NCBI RefSeq assembly: GCF_030272615.1
Contig: NC_081413.1
Span: 18,426,285-18,490,284, forward strand
From: Cryptomeria japonica
Lineage: Eukaryota > Streptophyta > Pinopsida > Cupressales > Cupressaceae
Direction of reading: 5' to 3'
DNA: 64,000 nt
The notes beneath the pieces were generated by a model that searched no databases, was not told the origin of the DNA, and saw only the letters and a list, made by a program, of their open reading frames with translations. The translations under genes and the position numbers were made by a program. Shown piece by piece: positions 10,894-23,600 of this stretch (within the stretch, counting starts at the first letter, position 1; each line of letters opens with the position of its first letter).

Positions 10894-12470
10894 TGATGGG
10901 ATGGGGTTTGGGATAGACTAGCCTAGTCTATGCTCTTGGATCCTTTCCTTGGATCACCAGGTGTTCTAACCACACCCTAGGGTCTCTAAGAATTCCCCTA
11001 CTTGTGGAATCCCCTGACCTTGCCCAATCCACCCACCAACAAGTTGAAAAACTACTCTTAAGGTCTCACCTACTCATGAGATTAAAGAACCCTTACTTAG
11101 GCTAATAAGGGTTTGGCTTGCTCCACACCTTCCTAGGTCTTAGAAAGGATAGGTCAGGTCTAATACATTATTTTTCCACCAATTCATGTTCCCCCAAGAG
11201 CTTTCAAGCTTTCAACCCCTTACCGATTTCACTATTTTGTGTTTTGCCTACAAAATAGGGCTACAAGGATTGTGACTAATTAGGCCTCCTACCTGGTCCT
11301 TTAGGGCTCCCTCTTGCAAACGATGCATTTTATTGTGAAAACTCCCAAAAGACTTGCTATTAATTTGGAAAGGACTCAAGGATTTGCTAGGTTTTAGGCC
11401 TCCAAGTGTCCGTACACTGCCCTAGGTGGATTTAAGGTTTTTAAGGGTTTTTAAGAGGGTTTTTAGGCCTGCCAGGATCACAGTGTAGGTTTGGTGTTCT
11501 TGCCACCTTTTCTAGATTGGTGGAATCTCCTCCTTCACACCAATGGTGATCCACTCACCCCTCTACTACTCCTCCAAAGGGTGCCTCCTCCTCTGACCTT
11601 CCTTGCTCTCCAAGACCTCTGCAACTTAACCCTTCCTAGCTGGGCACTGTCCAGTCTCGCCTAGGAGTGGGTCTTTAGATGGCCTCCTTGCATTTTCAAG
11701 GGATCTTCTTGCTCTGAAGTATAGTACAGGGTCTGTACTCTCATTCCCCATGGTTTCATGGTGATTCCACAATGGGGAATGGAGTTATGAGCCCATTGAC
11801 ACAAACCAATCCAAAACTGGACAGTGAAAAGCGAGTTTACAAACTATTTACAATCACACACAACATGCAAAACAAAACCTAAACTAATTACTCACAATGG
11901 AAGTAAATACACCATACAAGACACTCCACATATTTTTTCTTGAAAATCAATCCATTAACATTCTTCTTTTACTCCATTTGTGCTGACTGGCAACAAAATT
12001 GTAGTCACAGTCAAGTCACTTTGCTTTGGCCGTACAATAACTGACATCCAACCCATTAACTTAGGGTTTGAAACTACTTATACTACCCTTTCCTTGGTCT
12101 GTGTGCCCATATTAGGGTTGTCCACGCTAACCTAAGGATTTTGACTTCTAGGTGGAAAAAGTTGTCATGCAACTTTTGCAACTTTTGAGCAACTTTCTCA
12201 ATGTTGCTTTTCTTGACTCCTAGACCCACATTGGGCTAACCTAAGGACACCAACATGCTATGAAGGACCCCTAAACACCTCAAAGGCACACATACCCTCT
12301 ATTTTCAAGAGAATCTCAATCTTGACTTATGACCCTAAAACCTCAACTAGGACCCTAACTAGGACCAATGAGCACATGGCTCTTTATTTTATTTACAATG
12401 GCTTCATAAAGAAGCAAGAACACAATCAAAAGCAAATGGTGGGAGCCCTTTGAAGGGTGCTCCTGTACCA
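10894..12470. mobile_element. Solo LTR (1577 bp), target duplication AAAAT
   Basis: The segment begins TGATGGGATG and ends CTGTACCA, and is flanked by the 5-bp direct repeats AAAAT at 10889-10893 and 12471-12475. On both sides the Sirevirus LTR resumes. There is no coding frame, primer site or purine tract, so a single LTR left after unequal recombination fits best. The sequence style (short T/C-rich phrases, TAGGCCT words) is shared with 43000-43850. Confidence 0.6.
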
Positions 12471-12786
12471 AAAATACTCAATGCGTATCTCCACATACCA
12501 TGGTGAAACCCCCAAAAAACATCTCAACACATCTTCCAACACATATCCAGACCAAAAGAATATGATCCACTAAACCATAACACAATTAGCAACGTATTCA
12601 GAGGACACCAAAAGCTTTCTAGACCATCTTGAATACAAGATAACAAAACCAACACAAAAACATTAACTACTACAAAAATATAATTCCACAACAACCAAGA
12701 GCATATCTAGACCACCATCCATCCAGATAACCAAGTTTGACATCAATGACAACCATACAAGCTCATGCTTCCAACAATCTCCAACA

Positions 12787-13075
12787 ATATTCCCATTTGT
12801 CATTGGTGGTAACACAAATACAACTCTTAACAACATCAACAAATCATTTGATCATAATAATCTCACAACTATTTCTCCAATCTCACAACAACTCTTTCTC
12901 CAATCTCACAATAAATATCTTTGCAATCTCACAACAATTCTCTCCCCCTTTGACAAGAATGACAAAGGGCACTGCAAACCATACTGACAAACTCACATCA
13001 CCTCTCCCCCTTAGAGAAACACCAAAATCAATCCATGAGACAAGGATAAGTGCTAAGTCCCCCTTGGAAAGATGC
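12787..13075 (-). other. Sirevirus multiple polypurine tracts
   Basis: Between the RNase H stop and the LTR the minus strand has AAGGGGGA near 13070, AAGGGGGAGAG near 13010, AAAGGGGGAGAGA near 12950 and AAATGGGAATAT next to the LTR. The short plus-strand frame at 12737-13081 is only the antisense of this and of LTR sequence. Confidence 0.6.
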
Positions 13076-14090
13076 ATCTAGTTAGAAAAAGGAGGGGCAA
13101 TAACCCCTAACTTCTGCTTGAGATTTTCAAAAGTATCATTCAACAATACCTTAGTAAAAATATCCACTACATGCTTTGTTGTAAAAATGTATTCTAGTTT
13201 GGATTTTTTCTTTGCAACCTTCTCTCTTGAGAAATGATAATAGATTGAGATATGTTTAGTTCTTGAATGCATAACTAGATAACCAGATTCTTTGAAATGT
13301 TTCTAGCACTAGTATTATCATATATAATAGGAATAGCTTCATCATATGCCACTCTAATATCCTTAAGAGTTTTCTTCATCCATAAAAAATTAGTACAACA
13401 AGATGTTGTAGCAATATGTTCAGCTTTTGTAGTGGATATTGACACTAATTCTTATTTTTTACTTATCCATGAAACCGGTTTGTCTACCAAAAAGAATGCG
13501 CCACCACTAGTACTCTTCATGTCATCAATACTTTTGGCCCAATCAAAATTTGTATATGTTTTCAACATGAAATCTTCATACTTCTTCTACCATAGGCCAA
13601 AATCATGAGTTCTTTTTAGATATCTAAAAATCCTCTTCACTACTTGATCATGAGTTTTCTTTGGACTAGCTTGAAATCTTGCAACCAAACATACAACCTA
13701 CATAGTATTTGGTCTAGAAGCAATAAGATATAATAGTCCTCCAATCATAGATTTGTACTTCTTCTGATCAATATTTGGAGATGTATCATCTTTTCCTAAC
13801 TTTCATCCAATAGCTAAAGGGGTAGTAACAGGTTTATGATTCTCCATATCAAACTTCTTTAACCTCTCTTTAACATAATTATCTTGTGACATAAAGATTC
13901 CATCACTCAACTAAATAACTTGAAGACCAAGAAAAAATGACATTTCTCCAAACATAGACATCTCAAATTCTTTCTGCATCTCTTCTGCAAATTCTTTACA
14001 CAGGTCACCACTTCCTCCAAAGATAATGTCATCAACATAAACAACAAAAATCAACAACTTAATGCCTTCAACCTTAAAAACACTAACTCA
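13076..14090 (-). pseudogene. Sirevirus-like copia RT tail and RNase H
   Basis: Translating the minus strand gives the reverse transcriptase active site VVYVDDIIFGG near 14040, then FLGLQV, YKSMIGGLLYL, a degraded KSTSGGAFFL, STTKAEH (RNase H) and the C-terminal RTKHISIYYHFSREKV...DIFTKVL, ending in the stop at 13078. Several in-frame stops and at least one frameshift near 13270 break it. The 5' two thirds of pol are absent. Confidence 0.8.
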
Positions 14091-14297
14091 TTTGAGGTCA
14101 AAATCCAACGAAATATTCCAACGAAAGTGAATTAATTTATGGTTTCATCGGGTACCTTTCAATTTAATGTGAGATTTTCATTTTTTCTTTAATTTGGTCC
14201 TCGACGTTCGTCAAAATTTTGACGAACAAGAATTTCCGTCGCTATTTCAATGAATGCTTAAATTCAACTTGTTTCCAACGAGTTTTTTTTGTTAGTG
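14081..14297. repeat. CACTA-type terminal sequence (possible 217-bp miniature element)
   Basis: The stretch begins CACTAAC and ends GTTAGTG, giving 7-bp inverted ends of the CACTA type, with subterminal words CCAACGAAA and CCGTCGCTATTTC. A perfect 22-bp palindrome lies at 14206-14227 (half-site GTTCGTCAAAA). Flanking trinucleotides (AAA and TGC) do not match, so it may be the 5' terminus of the autonomous-type element to its right rather than a separate miniature. Confidence 0.4.
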
Positions 14298-15266
14298 TGC
14301 ACTTTCTTAATTTGTGGTTAGTCGAAGGGTATATAGTTTGATTCTCTTGCCGACTGTTCTAATATGTTTAATTACATACCTATTTGATGATTCCAATTGG
14401 AACTTGAGGTTGACATAATTTTGTGAGTAATCCAAACATTCCTTTATAGTCACTTGACAAGGGATTTTTATGTTGTTTTAGTCTTTGATTTGAAGGTCAC
14501 TGTCATCAAACTATCCCAAAAATAGTGACAATTACAGTTTGTAAGTTTTCTTATGTTAAGTGTAGTTGTCTCTCACTTTGTATTCATTTTAAAGAACCAT
14601 GATTGTTATAAAAATTGTACTATTACTTAGTGTATGGAGTTGTCTGATAATGATGAACAAATGATGACTATTTAGGTCTATCCTCACAGTAAACTTTAAT
14701 AGTCCGACTTCTTCCAATTTTTGGAGTCTTCCATTGTTTATAGGCCTTAAGAAACTTTTGAACATTGCCTCAAGTACATGTAGACATCCATGAAAGTACC
14801 TTGAATCCCCTTGTGATCCATGTGGAAGGTGAACAATTGTAATGAGCATACAAAAGTTTGTAAGTCTGAACCTTGATAGTAAGTTCACAAACTTGATGGG
14901 GTGTTGTTACAAAACAAGAGCATATTGGAAAAGGTTGCATTACAAGGTTTAATGTCTCTATCCTAGAGTTTGATTCTTGTGGCAAAAGTATGAATCCAAA
15001 GTTCTTATATAGTCCTTGTGAAGGTGCATTGATATCATGAGTGGATGTGTAAAGAAGTATGTTTGAAGCATGGTTTCATTGTTCCTTACTATCCTATTGA
15101 TCAAGAGTATTGTTCCTTTGTTCAAGCCTTGTATCCATGAAGTTGGACTTGTTATGTGTTAAATCCTAATGAGACATTGTGCCAAGAAGGTCTTGTGGGT
15201 GGGTTTTCTGATTGGAGCCTTGTTTCGATAATTTATCTAAATATTCAAGCTTGGTAAAGAAAAATC

Positions 15267-18200
15267 ATGTCAGATAATATTAGTGCAAAACAAAATGAAG
15301 AAACACTTGCTATATTGTGGGCTAGATTGAAAACAAAGGGTGATGGGAAATGTTATTGTCCTTGCAATAATTTCAAGGGCTTAAAGACGAGAAGACTTTT
15401 AATTACAACAAATGAGAAACATTGTAGGCAGCATGGTCATGTTGAAGGGGGGCATGATTATCATCCATTGGTAAGTTGTTTATTATATGTCTTTCTATTA
15501 ATTGAATTTGTAAATTTTTATATCATTTTAACATGATTTTTAATATATATATAAAATCACTTGATCATGATCATGGTTTATTTGTGTCGATCATTATTAT
15601 AAAGGTGGGGTGCCCTAGGGCACATGATATGGATTATCATGGCCCGAAGAATGTGGATTTGCAAGCGGAGGAAAATGGAGCTGTGAATATCAAAGATGAA
15701 GTTAATGATACTATGGAAGAAGATGATCATGTGCCATAAAAAACAGTTGAAGATGATGGTACAAATACAATGATAGATGTCACATTTAGTGGCACAACTG
15801 ATCATGATGATGATATAGATGACTTTTATGATGTTCATGATTTACTTGTACTTGAGAAGGCATACGAGCCCCTTTATGAAGGCTCCCAAACAACTCTTCT
15901 CTTTGCTGTATTGTTTCTGGTGAACTTGAAGGTTATGAATGGTTTATCCAACATAGCAATCTCACAGATGTTAAGATATGTTATGTATGTCATCTTTTTT
16001 CATCTATTTTTGTTGCTAGTTCATCACTAGTCAATAAAGGATGAAATATGTACCATTAATGTTTGTTATATTAATTAACAAATTATTCTTTTGTTGTAGA
16101 TTGATAGGTGAATTTTTGTTACCACCATTAAATATTTTACCTCACTCATACCGATATTTATCTACCATTATGAAAGATATTGGAATGGAGTATCAAACAA
16201 TAGATGCATGTCCCAATGATCATATTTTATATCATAAACAACATGAATTTGCAATAGAATTCCTAGAATGTCATACTAGTAGATATCGAACATATCAACT
16301 AACAAAAAAGGTGGCTCACAAGGTTCTTTTTTATATTCCCATTATTCTGCATATGCAATGATTATTTAGGTGCGAAAGCTTAGCGTAATTTATGGATTAC
16401 CATGCACAAAATGGAAGTGGAGATGACATTCTTCAAATGCCTGCAAATGGTTCTGCATTTAGGGACATGGAGGAAAAATGACCACACTTTAAAGAAGAAC
16501 CTCGTAATCTTAGGCTTTCATTGGGAGTGAATGGTGTCAATCCATTTGGAGAGATGAGATCTATTTACTCAGCAAGCCCTGTTTTTGTTATCAACAATAA
16601 CATTCCTACATGGATGTCAATAAAGAGGGAGCACATAATGTTGGCAATGATTGTTCCAAGTATTTATTTACATCAATTTTTTTTAACATAGTAGCATCTC
16701 ATTTGTCGTATTTATTGCATAATGACATATCTTTTTCATTTACTAGTCATGTAGACTAATTTATATATATTGCAGTAAAAGGGTTATAATAATTATGTAA
16801 TGTTTATCTTTATTCAACTAGGTAAGTAGCAAGTTAAAGATATGAATGTTTATATCGAGTGTCTTATTGACGAGTTACTAATGTTATGTAATGGAATCAC
16901 TATGTATGACATGTCTAGACCAATAGGAAAAAGACAATTTCAATTCCATGCAATGCTTGTATGGACAATTCATGATGCACCAGGGCTAACACATTTTTGT
17001 GGTATGTTATTATGTTCGACTACACTTTAATGATATTTAATTTTATGAAGTATATATCATGCATGTTTTTTAAATAATCTATTCTTTATATATAATTATA
17101 AAAATTGACATATTTAATCTAATTATATATGATATTGCAGGTCTTCAAACAAAGGGAAAATTTACATGTCCAGTTTGTGGTCCAAAGATGAAATCTCGTC
17201 ATTCAACAAGTTTAGGAAAGCAAGTGTTTGATGAGTATAGGCACTTCCTCCACATAAATCATAAGTATAAAAATAATGAAAATCATCTTTTCAATGGGAA
17301 AGAAGAGGCAACATCAAAACCACGAAGAATGACACCTCACCTATGGAAGTTGGAATATAATAGAATTAATCGTCAAGGTTATACATTAGATCAAATTGTT
17401 TATCTGTCATATATAATATGTTTGGAATTAAATTTTTATATTGTGTTTTGTTGACTCATGCTGTAATTGACAATGATTATTTTTGTTACTTTTTTAAACT
17501 TATATGCTTCATTAAGGTCGTCAAGGCATTAATGGCCAACTTCCATAGGGACTGAAAAGTTATCCCAAATAATTTAGTAGGTTGCCTTACTATGAGCAGC
17601 TACAAATTGTACATTTGTTTGATACAATGCATATCAAAAAGAATTTAATAGAAACGTTATAGAAAATATTGGATGGAAGGCATGAACATGAAAAAATTGT
17701 CAAAATTTGTAGTGACATTCAAGAAGCCAATCATGCAATGAAAAATGTCATTCAATTAAATAGCGATGGAGACCAAATTAATATGAGCACCCTTCCTTGG
17801 TTATTAACAAAGCAACAAGAAATGCTATAAAAGAAGTCATACGGAAAATTTGATTTCCCACAAGATTTGCTGCGAACATAAACAATATCATAACAAAGAA
17901 AGGTGAATTTGGGTTAGGGATGAAAACAAAAGATTGGCATACCTTCATTAAGGTAATTATTCTAGTATATTATATATATATATTTGTATACTGCATGTAC
18001 TTTTCAGTGTATTATGTCTACTACTTTTGGAAAAATAATGAAAAGATCATTTAATAATTGTTGCAGTACATTCTACCTCTATCTCTCCCAGACAACTTTG
18101 ACAACAATGTCAAGCAAGTTATATATGATCTTGGAAAATACATGAGTTAAGTAGCGATATTTATTCAATTCATTTTATAGGTCTTATATTTTCCATTTCT

Positions 18201-19225
18201 TTTACTTGTTATGTAATATATTATATGTTTTTGTTAAATCTCGTTAATATATTTGCGTCTTGAATCACTTGTAGATGGCTGTCATCTAAAGAAATCCATA
18301 AAGAAGATATAAATTATTGGAAGAGAAAAATTCCTCATCTAATGTGTGAAATGCAAAAGTGTCTTCCTTCAGAAGTTTTCAATGCACAAGAACTCTACCT
18401 CATACACCAAGTTGAGGAGATTGAATTGTGCAGACCTATACACACAAGGTCAATGTGGATGGTTGAGAGGCACTTGAAATTTTTGACATATTGCAAGTGA
18501 AACACCACAAGACTATGTGGTGCAATGGTCATAAATTTCAAACCAAAAAGTTGGATGACACGAAGAAAAATTATGATTATGGGATAACTACAGTCTTTTA
18601 GGTGACTAATGTTTTATCCAGAAGCAACATACATCCAGAAGTCTCAGAAAATCGATTTTATGGGATTTTGGATGATATACTTGAGTGTGACTTTAAGTCC
18701 TTCAAATTATTTATGTTCGTCGTCCAATGGTACAGGCTACGATTGAATGAAAATGATCCTGACATAACTATTATTGAACATGATAATGGATTTACCATGG
18801 TTAATACAAGGTCATTCGAGCGAGCTGGAAATGAGCCCTATGTTTTTCCAAGCCAATGTGAGTAGGTATTTTACTTAGAGGTTCCAGGTAAACCGGGTTG
18901 GTCATTTGTTGTTAGACATGATCCAAGAGGAAGGGTGGTAAATTATAATGTGGTGGAAGAAGAAGATACCGAAGAACTAGAAGATGATGTAGATGATGAT
19001 CATGATCAACAGTTAGTTGATGATGTGCCCGATGAAGATGTCGAAGAAGATGAACTAGATCATGATGATGTAGGAGTTAATGTTCATGAAGATGATGTCC
19101 GTGTGGATGATGACATTATCGAAACTGATATAAATGATGATGACGATGATATGAACAATCCTTACAATGTCGAATCTAGATAGGATGATACATACAAAGA
19201 GTTGGATGAAGAAGAATATCAATGA
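15267..19225 (+). pseudogene. TNP2-type CACTA transposase, multi-exon
   Basis: DDE-type cut-and-paste transposase, read as broken exons. 15267-15470 has the transposase-associated zinc-binding domain (CYCPCNNFKG, HCRQHGHVEGGHDYHP) and ends at a GTAAGT donor. 15605 to about 15985 is acidic, then EKAYEPLYEGS...LNLK. 16100-16660 is the core head (LLPPLN, HFKEEPRNLRLSLG). 16842-17001 has FHAMLVWTIHDAPG; 17141-17450 has LQTKGKFTCPVCG after an AG acceptor; 17515-17950 has LFDTMHIKKN; 18274-18500 has LPSEVFNAQELYL and VERHLKFL. 18602-19225 is the C-terminal domain (YGILDDILECDF, EPYVFPSQCE), ending in an Asp/Glu-rich tail. The usual Asp of the DGxNPF motif reads Asn (VNGVNPFG). Stops occur in most exons, so it is inactive. 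Confidence 0.82.
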
Positions 19226-19290
19226 CTTGTTGTAATTTGCACATGATTTATTGTAATTTGCTAGATTTACTCCATGATTCTTTTAGTGTT

Positions 19291-20615
19291 ATATCCCCAT
19301 TGTTGAATTGCTTGTTAAATTTTTTATTATATTATCCTAAAGTAATCTGAGTTGTTGTGCATTCTATTTGCCACTATCTTCTAAGTTGACATCATGTTTC
19401 ATCTTCTTGTGCTATGACCTGACCATTCATATTGGTTAATCTGTTATCATGTGGTAAAAAAAATTAAATAAATAAATGTGAACAAAGTTCTTAATGATTA
19501 TAGGAGGGCAAGATTTAATATGCAAATTTTAGTGTCATTTCCTATTTGAAATCAATTCTCTCTTTCCCCTTCCTTATCTCTTGACATGTGGATGAAAAGA
19601 TTGGTAAAATGAATCTTTATGTGTCAAAACATGTTTGGAAAGCTAACAAAACTTTTATGCCTTGATGTATGAGAAATTAGAAACTTATGAGTAAATAAAG
19701 TCGTTTATAAGTGTTATATGAAATATGTATGTTTGAAATCTCAAATGTATCTTGATGGACCAACTATGTAACAACATGCAATTTCTTCACACGGTGACTT
19801 AGACTAGCGATTATCAACCATAGATAATTATAACAGAGAACTGATTTGGAAATGAAAAATCCACAAAACATTTGAAAACAAGATAATTGGCTTTTGTATT
19901 GCTTGAAAATAAGAGTCTTTACAACTCATTAATTATCATATCTTTTTTGTATATCTTAATATTATAAAATGATTTCCCATATATAGGGAAAGTAAGAGTT
20001 CTTTCAATGAAAAGACACGTCTTTCTAAAAGAGAATAATTTTAACAACAACTAATTATCTCCAAAGAATATATTAACAGACCCCAAGTGGTCAACATATT
20101 CCTGAGCCTGGTAAACATTAGTATTTGCAAAGAGATGGCCCATCATGTATTAATAATCACAAAGGAATTCGTTTGCACAAGTTTTAAAAATGGCAATTAA
20201 TTCCTTGAATTAATAATCACAAAGGACCAATTTGACAAGAAGGTAATTCCACACCACAATTGCAGAGAAAAGAAACTAGATCTATATATTAATCTTCAAA
20301 GTATGAGTACATGGTATATTGCTTCCTCTAATCTAGCTCCTATTCTATTTTCTAATGTCTTTTAGAACTTGGTCTTGGTTTCTCCTTTATACAAAATGAG
20401 GAGAAGCGACAAGCTTTAGACCATTTATAATTGCATCCTTTCATAATTAACAACTTAAGATAAAACATAATAAACTAACACAATAGGAAGATAACTATAT
20501 AAAAACTTTTTGGAGAATATCATGCTTGAAACAAGGAAGAAATAACCCTAGGGTCTGATTCTACATGAGATTTTTTGCCAATTTGCTCCTTTCCTTCGAG
20601 TACCTATTTCTTCTT
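19291..20615. other. No recognised gene; short direct repeat
   Basis: AT-rich sequence without a convincing frame. An exact 18-bp direct repeat (ATTAATAATCACAAAGGA) occurs at 20149-20166 and 20209-20226. The minus strand here follows the 3' end of the unknown gene at 20616-23996 and could be its 3' untranslated or LTR region. Confidence 0.4.
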
Positions 20616-23600
20616 CTAGGAAGACATCTTGGTGGGTCTTAAGTATTCATCTACCCATTCTGAGATTTGAACATGAGTAGGCCATTGGTAATGGAGAATA
20701 CCTGGTATACTAAGAGAATGGTCTTTCCATTTCTTGCTAGTAATTGCTTGAACTTCGACCACAAACTTTGAGAATCTATTTTCCAATACAACAACCCTAT
20801 CTAGGAACATGTTAAAACTTTTAACACTGAAGTCTTTATCTTCCTTCAAATGGGAAATGATCCGCGAAACCATGTCTTTATACTCTAATTTCCATTCTTC
20901 CAAATTCTTTACACGACCCTCTTTATCAATGAATTCAGGGGTCGTCCAATGCTTAATACTATGAAAGGAGGATAATTTTTCTTTTATTCTTCCTTCCTTT
21001 TGTTCTATGTAATCTATTTCCTAAATAATAGTATTGATAATTTCCCCTATTTCTTTGATTTCACCAGGTGCATCTGGATCCCTCTGAGTAACCTCACGAA
21101 GCATGATCAAATCATAATGAGAGGGCTTCCACTTCTTGGAGAGCTCATCTAATTGTGGCTTATGTTTAGAAAATGTTGCTAACATGTCCAATACAGTTTG
21201 GTATCCAACGTATACTTCATCACATATACTAATCACCAAATCAACCCTGTATGTCAGTACTTTCTCTAAATCATTTAACATCTGCTTAGGGATTTCCTGT
21301 AAAAGCATTTCATTCTTACTTCTTAATTGGTGATTTTCCTCTGCATACTTATCCATTTTTTTTATTTTGACACTTCATCATCCTTTACATCAATTGGCAC
21401 AGAGAAGGCATCCTTGTGTAGTACTAGCGCCTTGCTCTGGTTACTACTCTTTAATCTTTGCAGTTCTTTCTTCAAAGCAACATTCTCAAGGTATAATTGA
21501 TTCATTAGCTATGTTCATTTGTGTCTCCCTAGTCCATGCCTCTTCTAATTTCTCTTGCATATGTTTGACCTTGTCTTTATTAAACATTGCCTTGTGCATT
21601 AATTCTGTAGCTGATACCAAAGGAGAAGTGTTTTCCATTGTTTGCACCGATGCCATTCCATCATTTCCTTTGACAATGTCAAGTAATTTGGGGTTATGAT
21701 GGCCCTTAAAACTTACCTATGTGGCCAAAACTTTAGTTTTGGGATTGTACCCTGATCCACTTATCTTCTCATCAGTATCAAACTCAACAACAAATATAGG
21801 GTCCTCTTGTTTTCTGACTTGGTCAAGCAAGAACAAATATTTGAGAGTCAGCCCTGGAACAATGAGCATATCACTTTTTTGCACCATCTCTCTAGTCTCT
21901 TCCAAGGTACAATTGACCACATCAAGATGCAACTCCTTGAGTGTTTGCTGAATAACCTCCTCATGTCTAGATTCTTCAATCCCCATCAATTTCAATCACT
22001 TTATCTCCTCAAAATATTTCATTTTCATTTGAATTCAAAAGTCCTTGAATTCTTATGTTTTGATAAAGTCTTCATCTTCAACAAATCTGGCTGACATGGC
22101 TTCCCTTTCATCCATAAAATTAATAGATTCTTCACCTTCCAAAAGATGAGCCTTATAGCCATGGACTTCCTCTTGAAATAATGATGCCGAGCCAAGTGAT
22201 ATATCAACCTCTTCACCTTTACCAAGCAATTTGAGTGCACTAGCAGCTTCTTCAATATTTCCCTCTCCTTCCGAATCATCATAAGGGACTACGGTTACCT
22301 TCTCATCTTGTTTTTGCCTCTTTAGAGAGGGAGAATTTGATGCATTCTCTAAATTTGAATGACAGATAATCATTTTTCTATGCCTTTTTGGAGGATCAGG
22401 CTTAACCTCTTGTGATACACTGCTTGTAGCTTTTCCATATAGATTCTCAAAATCTTTCAAGCGCAACCCCATCCTTAGTATTTCATGGGTTTGATCATGA
22501 TGAAAACATGGTTGCCCCTTCTTCTATCTATCCTTTTCCAATTTCTTTAATAAGTTCCACTTTTTCCACCTTTGCATAGCATCTTGAGGAGTCATGCAAT
22601 TACGGGAAATATCTTCCACCATGTCAATTTCATGTTTAAATTCTTTTATAAAAAAACTAATATAAACTTCAGGGTCATAGATCTTCTCACTTCCATCCTT
22701 CAGATAGTATGCTTTCTTTAAATTATCCTGAACTTGTTCAAGGGAACCAGAACCAATAGACAATCCAAAATACCCAACTACATGGGGCAAGAAAGTCCCC
22801 TTCTTCCTTGGTCCATTCACTTCCTTCTCAAACCACATTATCTGCCAAATAAATTCTAAAAAGGCAACCCTTTCTGATACAAAGACTGGCAACTAGTGGG
22901 GGGCCTACTTGGATCCATATACCCTAATGAGAGTATGATCATTCTTGAAGATCCAATCAGTGAAATTATGAGTGACCCTTTTCTGTGTTGTATTCCAATG
23001 GTATGAGAACTTCCCTTATCTTAGAAGGAATCCTTTCAACCTGAACCCAAGTGCCCTGAATATCCACACAACAAAGGCATCATGAAATGCCTTGTAATTA
23101 CAGTCTCTACTGCTCTTGTCCCATATCCTACACAATAACTGAACTTGGAGTCCTTTTCCCTAACCATCCATTGTAGTTAACCTCATCGTGTCTCTAAACA
23201 CATTTCTATTTTGTAAGAGTATTAAATGACACCGTAGAGAATAATTCTTAAAATTTCTACTAGTATTCTAGTAAACCAGCTGATTGCGCATAATTTTTTC
23301 AAGCTAACTGACAATATCAAATTCCAGGTTAATGTTAGGGTTCTGGATCCTCATGGACATATACATTAAATCCACTAGCATTCTACTTCTATGATTATCA
23401 CCATAAAATTGACACCAACCATGATACATTTTTTCAAAGAAATCTATAAATTCAAGTGTAGGAAATAAAGCCTTATCATTCATAACCATTGGTCTATTAT
23501 CCTTGCCTCTTTTCATGAAATAAGCTACCTCTCGTAGTCCAAAACTCTTTACCATCCTTTCATAATCCACCAGATATCCTTACTTGTCAATCTTGGTAAT

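Larger units (their letters stand above)
9816..12786 (-). repeat. Sirevirus 3' LTR interrupted by a solo LTR
   Basis: On the minus strand it begins TGTTGGAGATTG after a purine tract and carries the early word TTGTCATTGATGTCAA, seen in LTRs A and B. Toward its end are GTGGTTTTTC and CTGATTCATCTCACCC/CTCTCAG, also matching those LTRs. Subtracting the solo LTR and one target copy leaves about 1.39 kb, close to the 1.43 kb of LTR B. The outer end at 9816 (CA on the minus strand) is an estimate. Confidence 0.6.
9816..14090 (-). mobile_element. Truncated Sirevirus-like Ty1/copia element
   Basis: On the minus strand this holds the last part of pol (RT tail and RNase H, 14090-13076), a polypurine-tract spacer (13075-12787) and one 3' LTR (12786 to about 9816). 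The LTR is enlarged by a solo LTR at 10894-12470 and contains a long hairpin at 10161-10284. Upstream pol stops at about 14081, exactly where CACTA-type terminal sequence begins, so the rest was displaced or lost. Confidence 0.7.
14081..19290 (+). mobile_element. CACTA (En/Spm) transposon, degenerate
   Basis: Called from the TNP2-type transposase remnants at 15267-19225 and the CACTAAC terminus at 14081, which lies at the break in a Sirevirus pol. The right end is uncertain: TTTTAGTG near 19280 would read CACTAAAA on the other strand, but no 3-bp target duplication was found. 14298-15266 holds no recognisable gene and is probably the 5' non-coding part. Confidence 0.55.

Noticed and set aside
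12737-13081. Plus-strand frame rich in Ser, Thr, Asn and Gln
   Set aside because: Antisense of Sirevirus LTR and polypurine-tract sequence; no domain.
13297-13608. Plus-strand hydrophobic frame resembling a membrane protein
   Set aside because: Antisense of the copia RNase H/RT remnant on the minus strand.
14589-14985. Minus-strand frames of 71-99 codons
   Set aside because: No motif, and they lie in the probable non-coding 5' part of the CACTA element.
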